Origin: Arthrobacter dokdonellae
GTDB lineage: Bacteria; Actinomycetota; Actinomycetes; Actinomycetales; Micrococcaceae
Length of the DNA stretch: 64,000 bases
Direction: 5' to 3'
Assembly (NCBI RefSeq): GCF_003268655.1
Contig: NZ_CP029642.1
Coordinates: 3,906,001 to 3,970,000, forward strand
Of the stretch, positions 8,531 through 16,310 are shown in pieces. Below the pieces are notes generated by a model. The model did not search any database and was not told the origin of the DNA. It saw nothing but the letters and a program-made list of their open reading frames with translations. A program made the translations under genes and the position numbers. The stretch's first letter is position 1; each line of letters starts with the position of its first letter.

Positions 8531-9001
8531 ATGAGCATTTTGGACCCCCTTGACGTCCGCCTGGTACTTGCCCTGATCGGGGATCCGCGTGCCCAGATCG
8601 GCGAGCTTGCCGACGCCCTCGGCGTGGCCCGCAACACCGTCCAGTCGCACCTTCGCCGACTCACGCGCACGGGCGCCCTGCGTCAGGGCGGCCGCGAGGT
8701 GGACCTGGCGGCGGTCGGCTACGACGTGGTCGCGTTCGTCACCATCGAAGTGACACACCGCGACCTCGACGGCGTCGTGGCGGCCATGCGGGCCGTGCCG
8801 CAGATCCTGGAGGTCTATGAAATCTCCGGCCGGGGCGATGTCTGGTGCAGGCTGGCCGCCCGCGACGTCCACCACCTGCAGGGGGCGCTGCGCCAGCTGC
8901 TGCGCATCAAGGGAGTGATCCGCACGGAGACCTCGCTGGCCCTCCACGAACACATTCCCTACCGGCTCCAGCCCCTGCTGGAAGGCATGAGCCGCGGCTG
9001 A
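8531..9001 (+). CDS. Lrp/AsnC-family regulator of the divergent exporter
   Basis: A 156-residue protein with an N-terminal HTH (DVRLVLALIGDPRAQIGELADAL and a recognition helix near RNTVQSHLRRL) and a C-terminal RAM domain (about residues 60-140, including GYDVVAFVTIEV and GRGDVWCRLAARD). ATG 8531 is chosen because GGAG lies 8 nt upstream; GTG 8501 and GTG 8522 are in frame. The intergenic region holds the 8-bp palindrome TTGATCAA at 8489-8496, a possible operator part. A regulator-exporter pair of this kind often responds to an amino acid or analogue exported by the partner (inference). Confidence 0.85.
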   Translation: MSILDPLDVRLVLALIGDPRAQIGELADALGVARNTVQSHLRRLTRTGALRQGGREVDLAAVGYDVVAFVTIEVTHRDLDGVVAAMRAVPQILEVYEISGRGDVWCRLAARDVHHLQGALRQLLRIKGVIRTETSLALHEHIPYRLQPLLEGMSRG

Positions 9002-9011
9002 CGCCACCGCC

Positions 9012-9055
9012 GGGGCGCGGCGGAAAAGGCGGGGGCGCGGCGGAAAAGGCGGGGG
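9012..9055. repeat. 20-bp tandem duplication upstream of corA
   Basis: A 20-bp GC-rich unit containing GCGGCGGAAAAGGCG occurs twice in perfect tandem (9012-9031 and 9032-9051). It lies between the regulator stop and the -10 box of corA, where a -35 region would sit. Confidence 0.85.
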
Positions 9056-9072
9056 CACCGCCGTCGTGCGTC

Positions 9073-9087
9073 CATAATGGGCAGGTG
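9073..9087 (+). promoter_or_regulatory. Leaderless-type -10 box of corA
   Basis: CATAAT at 9073-9078 is followed by exactly 6 nt and then GTG 9085, the spacing expected when transcription starts at the start codon. There is no Shine-Dalgarno at a useful distance. Confidence 0.5.
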
Positions 9088-10080
9088 ACCATCATTGATA
9101 ACGGCGTGTACGTGGACGGCGTCCGCGTTGCGACCCCCGAAAGCCTCGACCAGACCTACGAGGCCATGGCCGCGTGCGGCGGCATGGCCTGGATCGGCCT
9201 GTTCCGCCCCGACGCCGCGGAAATGGCGTCGCTGGCCGACGAGTTCGCGCTCCATGAGCTGGCCGTGGAGGACGCCATCAAGGCGCACCAGCGGCCAAAG
9301 ATGGAAAGGTACGACGACGTCCTGTTCACCGTGCTGCGGCCCGCCCGCTACCTCGATGCCGAGGAAGCGGTGGAGTTCGGCGAGCTGCACGTCTTTACCG
9401 GCAAGAACTTCGTGATCACCATCAGGCATGCCGAAACGCCCGGCCTCGCGTCCACCCGGCGCCGGCTCGAAGCGGACCGGGAGCTGCTCGCAGCGGGTCC
9501 CGAAGCCGTCCTGTACGCCATCATGGACCAGGTGGTGGACGACTACCTGCCGGTGGTCGTCGGGCTGGAGAACGACATTGACGAGATCGAGGACCAGCTG
9601 TTTGCCGGGGACCCCCTCGTCTCCCGCAGGATTTACCAGCTCTCCCGCGAGGTCATTCACTTCCAGCGCGCGATCCACCCGCTGCAAGACACGCTGGGAG
9701 GGCTCAAGGGCGGCTTTGAAAAGTACGGCGTCGACGTCGAGCTGCAGCGCTACCTGCGCGACGTCGGGGACCACGTGGAAAGGCTGACCGCCAAGGCGGA
9801 CTCCTTCCGGCAGCTGCTGCAAAATGCGCTCACCGTGGATGGAACCCTCACCGCCAACCGCCAGAACGAGGCCAGCGCCGCCCAGAACGAACAGGTCAAG
9901 AAGATCTCGTCCTGGGCTGCCATCTTCTTCGCCCCGACGTTCGTGGCGGGCGTGTACGGCATGAACTTCCACGACATGCCCGAGCTCGCGTGGCCGTGGG
10001 GCTACCCGTTTGCCCTGGGGCTGATGCTGCTCATCGGGTTCATCATGTACGTGGTCTTCAAGAAGAAGACCTGGCTTTAG
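9085..10080 (+). CDS. corA: CorA-family Mg2+/Co2+ channel
   Basis: A 331-residue protein with the CorA layout: an N-terminal alpha/beta cytoplasmic domain, a long helical stalk (about residues 150-270), and two C-terminal membrane helices. The diagnostic GMN motif closes the first helix (VYGMNFHDMPE), and a basic end (FKKKTWL) follows the second. Members form pentameric inner-membrane channels for Mg2+ and related divalent cations. GTG 9085 gives the normal N-terminus and matches a leaderless promoter. The 3' end overlaps the convergent bioD by 23 bases. Confidence 0.93.
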   Translation: MTIIDNGVYVDGVRVATPESLDQTYEAMAACGGMAWIGLFRPDAAEMASLADEFALHELAVEDAIKAHQRPKMERYDDVLFTVLRPARYLDAEEAVEFGELHVFTGKNFVITIRHAETPGLASTRRRLEADRELLAAGPEAVLYAIMDQVVDDYLPVVVGLENDIDEIEDQLFAGDPLVSRRIYQLSREVIHFQRAIHPLQDTLGGLKGGFEKYGVDVELQRYLRDVGDHVERLTAKADSFRQLLQNALTVDGTLTANRQNEASAAQNEQVKKISSWAAIFFAPTFVAGVYGMNFHDMPELAWPWGYPFALGLMLLIGFIMYVVFKKKTWL

Positions 10081-10786
10081 CGTCCGCGCTGCCCGCCGGC
10101 TCGACCCAGGCCGGCGGGCGCAGCCAGCCCGGCGCCTGCCGGCGGAAGTCGTGGGGATCCAGGGTGGCCGCCCCCGCCGGCAGGGCACCCAGGAAGGGCG
10201 TCTCCAGCTGCTGGAAATAGCCGCGGTTGTCCTCTTCAATGTCCGACGGCGCAGGGGGCCAGGAGCCGACCACCAGTCCCGCGGCGGGGAGGCCGCGGCG
10301 CTCCAGCGCCTCCAGCGTCAACAGCGTGTGGTTCAACGTGCCCAGCCCGCTGCGGCAGACCACCACGATGGCGCTCCGGGCGGCCGGGGCTGCCAGGTCC
10401 GCGAGCGTGTTGCCGTCACCGTCCAGCTCCACGAGCAGGCCGCCGGCCCCTTCGACCAGAACGTGGTCGAACGACGCGGCCAGTTCCGTGATGCGGTCCA
10501 GGTGGTGCGCGAGCGTGGGCAGCTGCCGGCTTTCGCGGGCCGCGGCGGCCACCGGGGCCATGGGGTCCCGCAGGCGGATGCCTTCGTAAACAGCCCGGAC
10601 GCCGCTGAGTCGTGCCACCTCGGCCATGTCCCCGGCGCCATCCGGGGCCACCCCGGTCTGGGTTGGCTTGTACACGGCCACGGCGGCCCCGCCGGCTGAC
10701 AGCACGGCGGCGAGCGCCGCCGTCGTCAGGGTCTTTCCGACGTCCGTGTCCGTGCCCGTGACAAAGGTGATTCTGGCTGCTTTCAT
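10058..10786 (-). CDS. bioD: Dethiobiotin synthetase
   Basis: A 242-residue BioD. It closes the ureido ring of dethiobiotin from 7,8-diaminopelargonate, CO2 and ATP, the penultimate biotin step. The P-loop TGTDTDVGKT is at residues 10-19 and the substrate and metal segments KPTQTG and VEGAGGLLVEL are present. ATG 10786 overlaps the P450 stop as ATGA, indicating translational coupling, so the longer upstream frame is not used. It is the last gene of the leftward bio operon. Confidence 0.93.
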   Translation of the reverse strand: MKAARITFVTGTDTDVGKTLTTAALAAVLSAGGAAVAVYKPTQTGVAPDGAGDMAEVARLSGVRAVYEGIRLRDPMAPVAAAARESRQLPTLAHHLDRITELAASFDHVLVEGAGGLLVELDGDGNTLADLAAPAARSAIVVVCRSGLGTLNHTLLTLEALERRGLPAAGLVVGSWPPAPSDIEEDNRGYFQQLETPFLGALPAGAATLDPHDFRRQAPGWLRPPAWVEPAGSADAKARSSS

Positions 10787-11856
10787 GGTGCCCCCTGGGC
10801 GGCGGTGACGGTGAGCGGGGCCTGGAAGGAGAGCAATCGCAGCCACTCCGGCGGCGGCCCCGCCGGGCGCAACCCGGGCAGGGCCGCCGCCGTTTCCTCC
10901 ACCACCAGGGCGGTTTCCAGCTCGGCGAGCCTGGCGCCGAGGCACCGGTGCAGGCCGTGGCCAAAGGCCAGCGAATAGGCCGTCGGGCCGGCGCCGTCCG
11001 GGTGCCGGCCGCTGAGTTCGAGCAGGATTTCCGCACCGGCCGGCAGGCAGGTGCCGTCCAGGGTGGTGTCGTGGAGGGCGGCCCGCCGCCAGGTGTGCAC
11101 GGAGGATTCCGTGGCCAGCACCCTGCGGACGTGGGCCTGGGCCCGGGCCGGTTCCGCGAGCGCGGCCCAGGGGCCTGTGCCGACGTCGGACTCAATGCCG
11201 CGGTACAGTGCGGTGTTGATCAGCTGGGAGGTGGTTTCCTGCCCGGCGATCACCAGGAAATACCCCAGCGAGCAGACTTCCGGCTGGGACAGCCCGGCGG
11301 CATCCAGCACACCGAAGAGTGACGCCGTTCCGCGCGAGGCAGCCGCTTCCTCCCGGAGCCACGCGTAGAATTCGGCGGCACTGTGCGCCAGGACCTGCTG
11401 CCTGTCCGTGTCCGGCCAGCCCCAGAACAGCTCGAGCGAATCGCGGCTCCAGCGCTTGAGCACATCAAGGTCCGGCGTTGGCTGGCCGGTGAGCTCGGCC
11501 ATGACGAGTGGCGGGATGTGGCGGGCCACGGCGTCGGCCAGGTCCACGGGCCCGTGCCGGAGTGCCGCCGCCGCCACGTCCAGCCGGGCCCGGGCCAGCT
11601 CGCGCACCCGCGGCGCGATGGCCGCCACCTTGGCGGGCGTGAAAAACCGGCTGACCAGGGTCCGCACGGCGCGGTGCCGCTCCCCCGTGGCGGAGGCCAG
11701 GACGGGCGGCAGGGCAAACCGGACCGTGCTGAGAATGCGCAGCGTGGCGGGGGCCAGCGGCACCACCGAGGTGAGGGCGTTCGTGGGGGCGAAGTCCCCC
11801 GTGCGGCGCATGACCTCGCGCACCTGGGCCGGATCCCCAATCACCGTGAATGTCAT
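10783..11856 (-). CDS. Cytochrome P450 in the biotin operon, lacking the ExxR motif
   Basis: A 357-residue P450, somewhat short at the N-terminus against the usual ~400. The I-helix AGQETT (residues 205-209 region) and the heme-binding loop FGHGLHRCLG with cysteine C305 are intact. The K-helix, where nearly all P450s have ExxR followed by the xxxPV...R strand, reads HVRRVLATESSVHTWRRA (242-259): at the ExxR position it is RVLA, so both Glu and Arg are absent. It lies between bioF and bioD with 4-nt ATGA overlaps on both sides. In Bacillus subtilis the P450 BioI cleaves acyl-ACP to pimeloyl-ACP for biotin, so a pimelate-forming role is a reasonable inference, but the missing motif makes activity uncertain. 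Confidence 0.85.
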   Translation of the reverse strand: MTFTVIGDPAQVREVMRRTGDFAPTNALTSVVPLAPATLRILSTVRFALPPVLASATGERHRAVRTLVSRFFTPAKVAAIAPRVRELARARLDVAAAALRHGPVDLADAVARHIPPLVMAELTGQPTPDLDVLKRWSRDSLELFWGWPDTDRQQVLAHSAAEFYAWLREEAAASRGTASLFGVLDAAGLSQPEVCSLGYFLVIAGQETTSQLINTALYRGIESDVGTGPWAALAEPARAQAHVRRVLATESSVHTWRRAALHDTTLDGTCLPAGAEILLELSGRHPDGAGPTAYSLAFGHGLHRCLGARLAELETALVVEETAAALPGLRPAGPPPEWLRLLSFQAPLTVTAAQGAP

Positions 11857-13025
11857 GCGGCGCCCACTGCCCGGGCGACGGCCCCGGCGGCCCGGTCCAG
11901 GTCCGCCGCACTGAGGTTGGCCCGGGCCGTGAGGCGCAGCCGCGACACGCCGTCGGGCACGCTGGGCGGGCGGAAACACCCCACGGCCACACCGGCGGCA
12001 CGCAGCCCGGCGGCCAGCGACGCGGCGCGCTCCGACGACCCCACGGCAATGGACTGCACGGCACCGGCAGCTGCAGCCGACCCGCATCGCTTCGCCAGCA
12101 GTGCGGCGTTTTCCAGCATGCGCCTGGCGAGGCCGGGCTCGGCCAGCACGATCCTGGCAGCCTCGGCCGCTGCCGCCGCGGCGGAAGGCGCCAGCGCGGT
12201 GTCGAAGATGAACGTCCGGGCGGTGTTGGCCAGGTGCTCCCGCAACAGCTCCGAGCCGAGGACGGCCCCGCCCTGCGACCCCAGCGCCTTGGACAGCGTG
12301 GCCGTGACGGCCACATGCGCCGCGCCCGCGAGCCCGGCGGCGTGGACGGCCCCGCGGCCGGCACCGGCCACGCCGATTCCGTGGGCCTCGTCCACCAGCA
12401 GCAGCGCGTCGTATTCGGCGCACAGGGCTGCCGCCTCCGTCAGCGGTGCGGCGTCGCCCAGCACCGAATAGATGGATTCAAGCACGACGACGGCCCTTGG
12501 CTGGGTGCGCCCGGCCAGTGCCGCCCTCATCCCGTCCGTGTCCTGGTGCGCCACGGACACCGACGGCGAGCGCGAAAGCCGGATGCCGTCGAGCAGCGAG
12601 GCATGCACATGGGCGTCGTGGACCAGGAGCGTTCCCGGGCCGCCCAGCGCCGTGATCACCCCGAGGTTGGCGGTGTAGCCGCTGGAAAACGCCAAGGCGG
12701 CGTCCTGGCCGGTGAGCCGGCACAGCGCCCGTTCCAGCTCCACGTGGGCGTCCGTGGTGCCGCACACCACCCGTGACGCGCGGGCCCCGGCGCCGTGCCC
12801 GGCCAGCGCCCCGGCGGCGGCGGCGATGACGCGCGGGTCCGTGGACAGCCCCAGGTAGTCGTTGGAAGCCAGGTCCACCAGCCCGGGCTGCGGCTCCGTC
12901 TTGCGGACCTGCCCGCGGCGCTCACGGACGGCGGCCCGGGAGGCAAGCCAGTCATCCATGGCCGTTGCCGTGCCAGGCGTCGCCGTGCCAGGCGTCGCCG
13001 TGCCGGCCGTTGCCGTGCCGGCCAT
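11853..13025 (-). CDS. bioF: 8-amino-7-oxononanoate synthase
   Basis: A 390-residue PLP enzyme of the alpha-oxoamine synthase family. It condenses pimeloyl-thioester with alanine, the first step of the biotin ring pathway. Landmarks are SNDYLGL (54-60), the aromatic stacking and Asp region HDAHVHAS, VDEAHGIGVAG (211-221) and the Schiff-base lysine K246 in TLSKALGSQGG. ATG 13025 overlaps the bioA stop as TGATG. The first 22 residues are a simple repeat of GTAT(A/P) units that precedes the normal start region MDDWLASR; residue 23 (ATG 12959) is an alternative start. Confidence 0.92.
   Translation of the reverse strand: MAGTATAGTATPGTATPGTATAMDDWLASRAAVRERRGQVRKTEPQPGLVDLASNDYLGLSTDPRVIAAAAGALAGHGAGARASRVVCGTTDAHVELERALCRLTGQDAALAFSSGYTANLGVITALGGPGTLLVHDAHVHASLLDGIRLSRSPSVSVAHQDTDGMRAALAGRTQPRAVVVLESIYSVLGDAAPLTEAAALCAEYDALLLVDEAHGIGVAGAGRGAVHAAGLAGAAHVAVTATLSKALGSQGGAVLGSELLREHLANTARTFIFDTALAPSAAAAAAEAARIVLAEPGLARRMLENAALLAKRCGSAAAAGAVQSIAVGSSERAASLAAGLRAAGVAVGCFRPPSVPDGVSRLRLTARANLSAADLDRAAGAVARAVGAA
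12960..13022. repeat. 15-bp tandem repeats in the 5' end of bioF
   Basis: About four copies of a 15-bp unit (consensus on the plus strand GTGCC(A/G)GGCGTCGCC with G/T variants) encode the repeated GTAT(P/A) at the N-terminus of BioF. Whole units change length in frame because 15 is a multiple of 3. Confidence 0.7.
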
Positions 13026-14359
13026 CAGCCGTGCACCCGGGCGATGCCCGCAACGATGCCGGCACCGATGGCGGCCACGTCACCCGGAGTGCTGATGTAC
13101 GGCGGCATCGTGTAGACGAGGTTGCGGAAGGGCCGCACCCACACGCCGTGCTGCAGTGCCGCGCGCGTCACGGCAGGGACGTCGACCGGCCCGGAGAGCT
13201 CAACGACGCCCACGGCACCCAGGACCCGCACCTCCCGGACCGACTCGAGGGAGACGGCCGGGGCCAGTGCGGCCTCCAGGCCCTGCTCGATGCCCCTCAC
13301 ACGGTCCTGCCAGCCCGAGGAGACCAGCAGTTCCAGGGAGGCGCAGGCCACGGCGCAGGCCAGCGGGTTGCCCATGAACGTCGGCCCGTGCAGCAGGGCG
13401 CGCAGCGGCGAGCCCGTGATGGCGCGGGCAACCTCCGCCGAGCACAGCGTTGCCGCCAGCGTCAGGTAGCCGCCCGTCAGGGCCTTGCCCACGCACATGA
13501 TGTCCGGGACCACGCCCGCCCATTCGGAGGCGAAGAGCCTTCCGGTCCGGCCAAAGCCGGTGGCGATCTCGTCGCAGATGAGCAGCAGGCCGTTGTCGCT
13601 GGCCACGCGCCGGGCCGCGGCGAGCGCCCCGGGCGCGTAGGCGTGCATGCCGCCGGCGCCCTGCAGCACCGGCTCCAGAATGAGGCCCGCCAGCTCGTCG
13701 CGGTGGCGGCCCACCGTATCCTCCAGGACGGCGATCCAGGCAGCGAGCTCCCCGGCGTCGGCCAGCAGCTCGCCGCCGACAAGGCGCGCGGCGGGCGGCC
13801 GGGGCAGGAAGAGCTGTTTGGCGATGAGCGAGGGGAAGGCCGCGTGCATGCCGTCCACGGGATCGCACACGCCCATGGCGGCAAAGGTGTCCCCGTGGTA
13901 GCCGCCGCGCAGCGCCACAAACCGTGTCCTCTGCGGGCGGCCACGGCCCAGCTGGTACTGCACGGCCATTTTCAGGGCCACCTCAACGGACACTGAACCG
14001 GAGTCGGCCAGGAACACGTGGTCCAGCCCGTCCGGCGTCATCCCGGTGAGCCTCTCGGCCAGCTCCACGGCCGGCGCATGGGTCAGCCCGCCAAACATCA
14101 CGTGGCTGAAGCGGCCTGCCTGGTCCAGCAGGGCCTGGTCCAGGGCGGGGTTCCGGTAGCCGTGGATGGCGGACCACCAGGAACTCATGGCGTCCACGGC
14201 GTCGAACTGCGTGCCGTCGGCCGCGCCAAGGCTCAGCCGCGTGCCGGAGGCGCCGAGGACGGCGTAGGGCGCGTCGCCCTCCAAGGGCGCGTAGGGGTGC
14301 CACAGCAGGCCACGGTCCCGGGAAATGAGCGTGCCGCCGGGAACCGCACCCTCAGGCAT
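13025..14359 (-). CDS. bioA: Adenosylmethionine-8-amino-7-oxononanoate aminotransferase
   Basis: A 444-residue class-III aminotransferase making 7,8-diaminopelargonate from 8-amino-7-oxononanoate with SAM as amino donor. Motifs: LWHPY near the N-terminus and [10 protein letters not shown] (about 59-68, substrate site), [19 protein letters not shown] (about 262-273, PLP Asp) and K292 in [14 protein letters not shown] 14359 overlaps the bioB stop by 8 nt; the long N-terminal extension in the open frame would be antisense-like Pro/Ser sequence inside bioB and is rejected. Second gene of the operon. Confidence 0.93.
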   Translation of the reverse strand: MPEGAVPGGTLISRDRGLLWHPYAPLEGDAPYAVLGASGTRLSLGAADGTQFDAVDAMSSWWSAIHGYRNPALDQALLDQAGRFSHVMFGGLTHAPAVELAERLTGMTPDGLDHVFLADSGSVSVEVALKMAVQYQLGRGRPQRTRFVALRGGYHGDTFAAMGVCDPVDGMHAAFPSLIAKQLFLPRPPAARLVGGELLADAGELAAWIAVLEDTVGRHRDELAGLILEPVLQGAGGMHAYAPGALAAARRVASDNGLLLICDEIATGFGRTGRLFASEWAGVVPDIMCVGKALTGGYLTLAATLCSAEVARAITGSPLRALLHGPTFMGNPLACAVACASLELLVSSGWQDRVRGIEQGLEAALAPAVSLESVREVRVLGAVGVVELSGPVDVPAVTRAALQHGVWVRPFRNLVYTMPPYISTPGDVAAIGAGIVAGIARVHG

Positions 14360-15458
14360 TGGGGGCCACTGCCGTCCCCGCCCCGCGGCGGCGGATGGTG
14401 ACGGGGACGCCCGGGGAGGCGGCGGCGTCGTACATCCCCGGTTCAGCGGGCTGGATCGGGGCGGGCTGGACGGCGGGGTCCTGGCCAAGGACCACGAAGC
14501 CGTTGTCCGCGATCATGTCAAGGTCGGCCTGGCCTTCCTGGCCCTCGCTGGTGAGGTAGTCGCCAAGAAACAGGGAGTTGGCCACGTGCAGGGCGAGCGG
14601 CTGGAGGGTGCGCAGATGCATTTCGCGGCCGCCGGCCATGCGGAGCTCGGTGGCGGGGCAGGCGAAGCGGACCATGGCGAGGATGCGCAGGCACTGTCCG
14701 GGCGTGAGCAGCCAGGTGCCTTCCAGCGGCGTGCCGTCGAAGGGCATGAGGAAGTTGACCGGGATGGACTCGCTGCCCAGTGCGCGGAGGGCGAAGACGG
14801 CGTCGACGAGGTCGTTGTTGCTTTCCCCCATGCCGGCGATCAGCCCGGAGCACGGCGACAGGCCGGCATCCTTGGCATGTTCCACGGTCCGCACGCGTTC
14901 GGTGAAGGTGTGGGTGGAGCAGATGTCCGCGTAGTTGGACTCGCTCGTGTTCAGGTTGTGGTTGTAGGCGTCCACGCCGGCGTCCTTGAGGCGCTCGGCC
15001 TGCCCGCCTTTGAGGATGCCCAGGCAGGCGCAGACCTCCACGTCCGGGTGCTCGCCCTTGAGCCCGGCGACCATGCCGGCCACGCGGTCCACGTCGCGGT
15101 CACTGGGGCCGCGGCCGCTGGCGACGAGGCACACGCGGGAAGCGCCGGCCCGGATGCCCGTGGCGGCCTGCGCCACGGCGTCCTCCGGTTTGAGCCAGGT
15201 GTACTTCAGGATCTGGGCGGCGGAACCCAGCCGCTGGGAGCAGTAGGTGCAGTCCTCCGGGCACAGGCCCGATTTCAGGTTGACGAGGTAATTGACCTTG
15301 ACGGTGTTGGCGAAGTGGGCTCGGCGCAGGCGGGCGGCGGCGGCCGCCACCTCCAGCAGCTGTGCATCGCTGGATTCGAGGACGGCGAGCGCCTCTTCGC
15401 GGCTCAGGGTGGCGCCGGCAAGCTGCCGGTCGGCGAGGTCTTGAAAGTAATTGAACAC
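14352..15458 (-). CDS. bioB: Biotin synthase (radical SAM)
   Basis: A 368-residue radical-SAM enzyme that inserts sulfur into dethiobiotin. The 4Fe-4S cluster motif CPEDCTYC has C66, C70 and C73. Further motifs NLNTSESNY and [15 protein letters not shown] match BioB. The start is GTG 15458: no Shine-Dalgarno precedes it, but a TTGACA/CAAACT promoter places the transcript start at the GTG, so the mRNA is probably leaderless. The palindrome covering the start suggests repression by the divergent bioQ product. First gene of the operon. Confidence 0.94.
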   Translation of the reverse strand: MFNYFQDLADRQLAGATLSREEALAVLESSDAQLLEVAAAAARLRRAHFANTVKVNYLVNLKSGLCPEDCTYCSQRLGSAAQILKYTWLKPEDAVAQAATGIRAGASRVCLVASGRGPSDRDVDRVAGMVAGLKGEHPDVEVCACLGILKGGQAERLKDAGVDAYNHNLNTSESNYADICSTHTFTERVRTVEHAKDAGLSPCSGLIAGMGESNNDLVDAVFALRALGSESIPVNFLMPFDGTPLEGTWLLTPGQCLRILAMVRFACPATELRMAGGREMHLRTLQPLALHVANSLFLGDYLTSEGQEGQADLDMIADNGFVVLGQDPAVQPAPIQPAEPGMYDAAASPGVPVTIRRRGAGTAVAPNA

Positions 15459-15465
15459 CGTTCAA
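15451..15465. promoter_or_regulatory. Candidate BioQ operator over the bioB start
   Basis: TTGAAC-ACC-GTTCAA is a perfect 6-3-6 palindrome covering the bioB GTG and the last bases of its -10 box. The actinobacterial biotin repressor BioQ is known to bind a TGAAC-N3-GT-type palindrome, so this fits as its operator. Confidence 0.7.
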
Positions 15466-15493
15466 GTTTGCGGTGTGGCGGGCCCGCTGTCAA
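15465..15493 (-). promoter_or_regulatory. bioB promoter, leaderless
   Basis: On the minus strand TTGACA (15488-15493), a 17-nt spacer and CAAACT (15465-15470) are followed 6 nt later by GTG 15458. A bound repressor at 15451-15465 would block the start site. Confidence 0.6.
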
Positions 15494-15538
15494 TCGCGGG
15501 TGCCGTGTGCGTGCAGCTGATGGGGGAAGATATAGGAA

Positions 15539-15555
15539 CGTGCCGTCATGGCACG
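15539..15555. promoter_or_regulatory. Palindrome upstream of bioQ
   Basis: CGTGCC and GGCACG form a perfect 6-bp inverted repeat with a 5-nt centre between a weak -10-like TATAGG and the bioQ start. It could be a hairpin in the leader or a second operator; nothing else in the window matches it. Confidence 0.3.
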
Positions 15556-15590
15556 GCGGACAGCATGCGGAACCACGGAAGGGGGCGGCC

Positions 15591-16244
15591 ATGGCGTTGA
15601 CACGCGAGGACGTGGTGGGCGCGGCCATGGGAATCCTGCGCGAATACGGGCTCGCGGACCTTTCCATGCGCCGCCTGGCCCGCGATCTTGGCGTCCAGCC
15701 CGGCGCACTGTACTGGCACGTGAAAAACAAGCAGGAGCTTCTCACGGTTCTGGCCGGGCTGATCCTGGCTCCCCTTGTCCGCAGGGAGGCGGCCACGGCC
15801 AGGGAATTGGCGGTGCAGGTCCGCAGTGCCCTCCTGTCTGTGCGCGACGGCGCCGAAGTGGTGGCCCTGGCCCACGCGCTGAATCCTGATGCGCCCTCTC
15901 CGCTGCTGGGCTTCAGCGCCCGGCTGGCCGGCCTCGGGCTGCCCGCCGGGCAGGCGGAATGGGCCGGGCGGGCCCTGGTGCACTACGTCCTGGGCTCGGT
16001 CATGGAGGAGCAGACCCGTGCGGGGCTGTCCCGGGCTGGTCTGCTCACTCCGGCCGGCAGTGTCCCGGCGCCAGCCGCGGAAGCCGGGGCCGCCGGCAGC
16101 GCCGGGGAGGTGTTTATGCTTGGCCTGGACATGTTCCTGGCCGGCGCCTCGGGCCGTTCCCTCCCCGCCGCCCATCCGGGCCGTTCCCTCCCCGCCGCCC
16201 ATCCGGGCCGGGCGGCCGCCAACCCCGGCCCGGCGCCGGCTTAG
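15591..16244 (+). CDS. bioQ: TetR-family regulator, probable biotin repressor BioQ
   Basis: A 217-residue TetR protein. The N-terminal HTH includes LREYGLADLSMRRLARDLGV and QPGALYWHVKNKQELL; the rest is the ligand/dimer domain. ATG 15591 follows GGAAGGGG at good spacing. It is divergent from bioB, whose start is covered by a BioQ-like palindrome; in corynebacteria and mycobacteria BioQ is a TetR-type repressor of biotin genes, so this assignment is by context and operator, not by biochemical evidence. The C-terminus carries a duplicated nine-residue unit GRSLPAAHP and a Pro/Ala tail that looks disordered. Confidence 0.8.
   Translation: MALTREDVVGAAMGILREYGLADLSMRRLARDLGVQPGALYWHVKNKQELLTVLAGLILAPLVRREAATARELAVQVRSALLSVRDGAEVVALAHALNPDAPSPLLGFSARLAGLGLPAGQAEWAGRALVHYVLGSVMEEQTRAGLSRAGLLTPAGSVPAPAAEAGAAGSAGEVFMLGLDMFLAGASGRSLPAAHPGRSLPAAHPGRAAANPGPAPA
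16151..16204. repeat. Perfect 27-bp tandem duplication in the 3' end of bioQ
   Basis: Units 16151-16177 and 16178-16204 are identical and encode GRSLPAAHP twice. The frame is kept. A recent slippage duplication is likely. Confidence 0.9.
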
Positions 16245-16310
16245 CCCGCCGTTTACGTGGTTCAGCTGTGTTAATTTCTCGGCCTGGCGCGTAGCGGAGG
16301 GTGTGCCCGG

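Noticed and set aside
14325..15590. Long upstream extension of the bioQ frame
   Set aside because: It lies antisense to bioA and bioB and only ATG 15591 has a Shine-Dalgarno and a normal TetR N-terminus.
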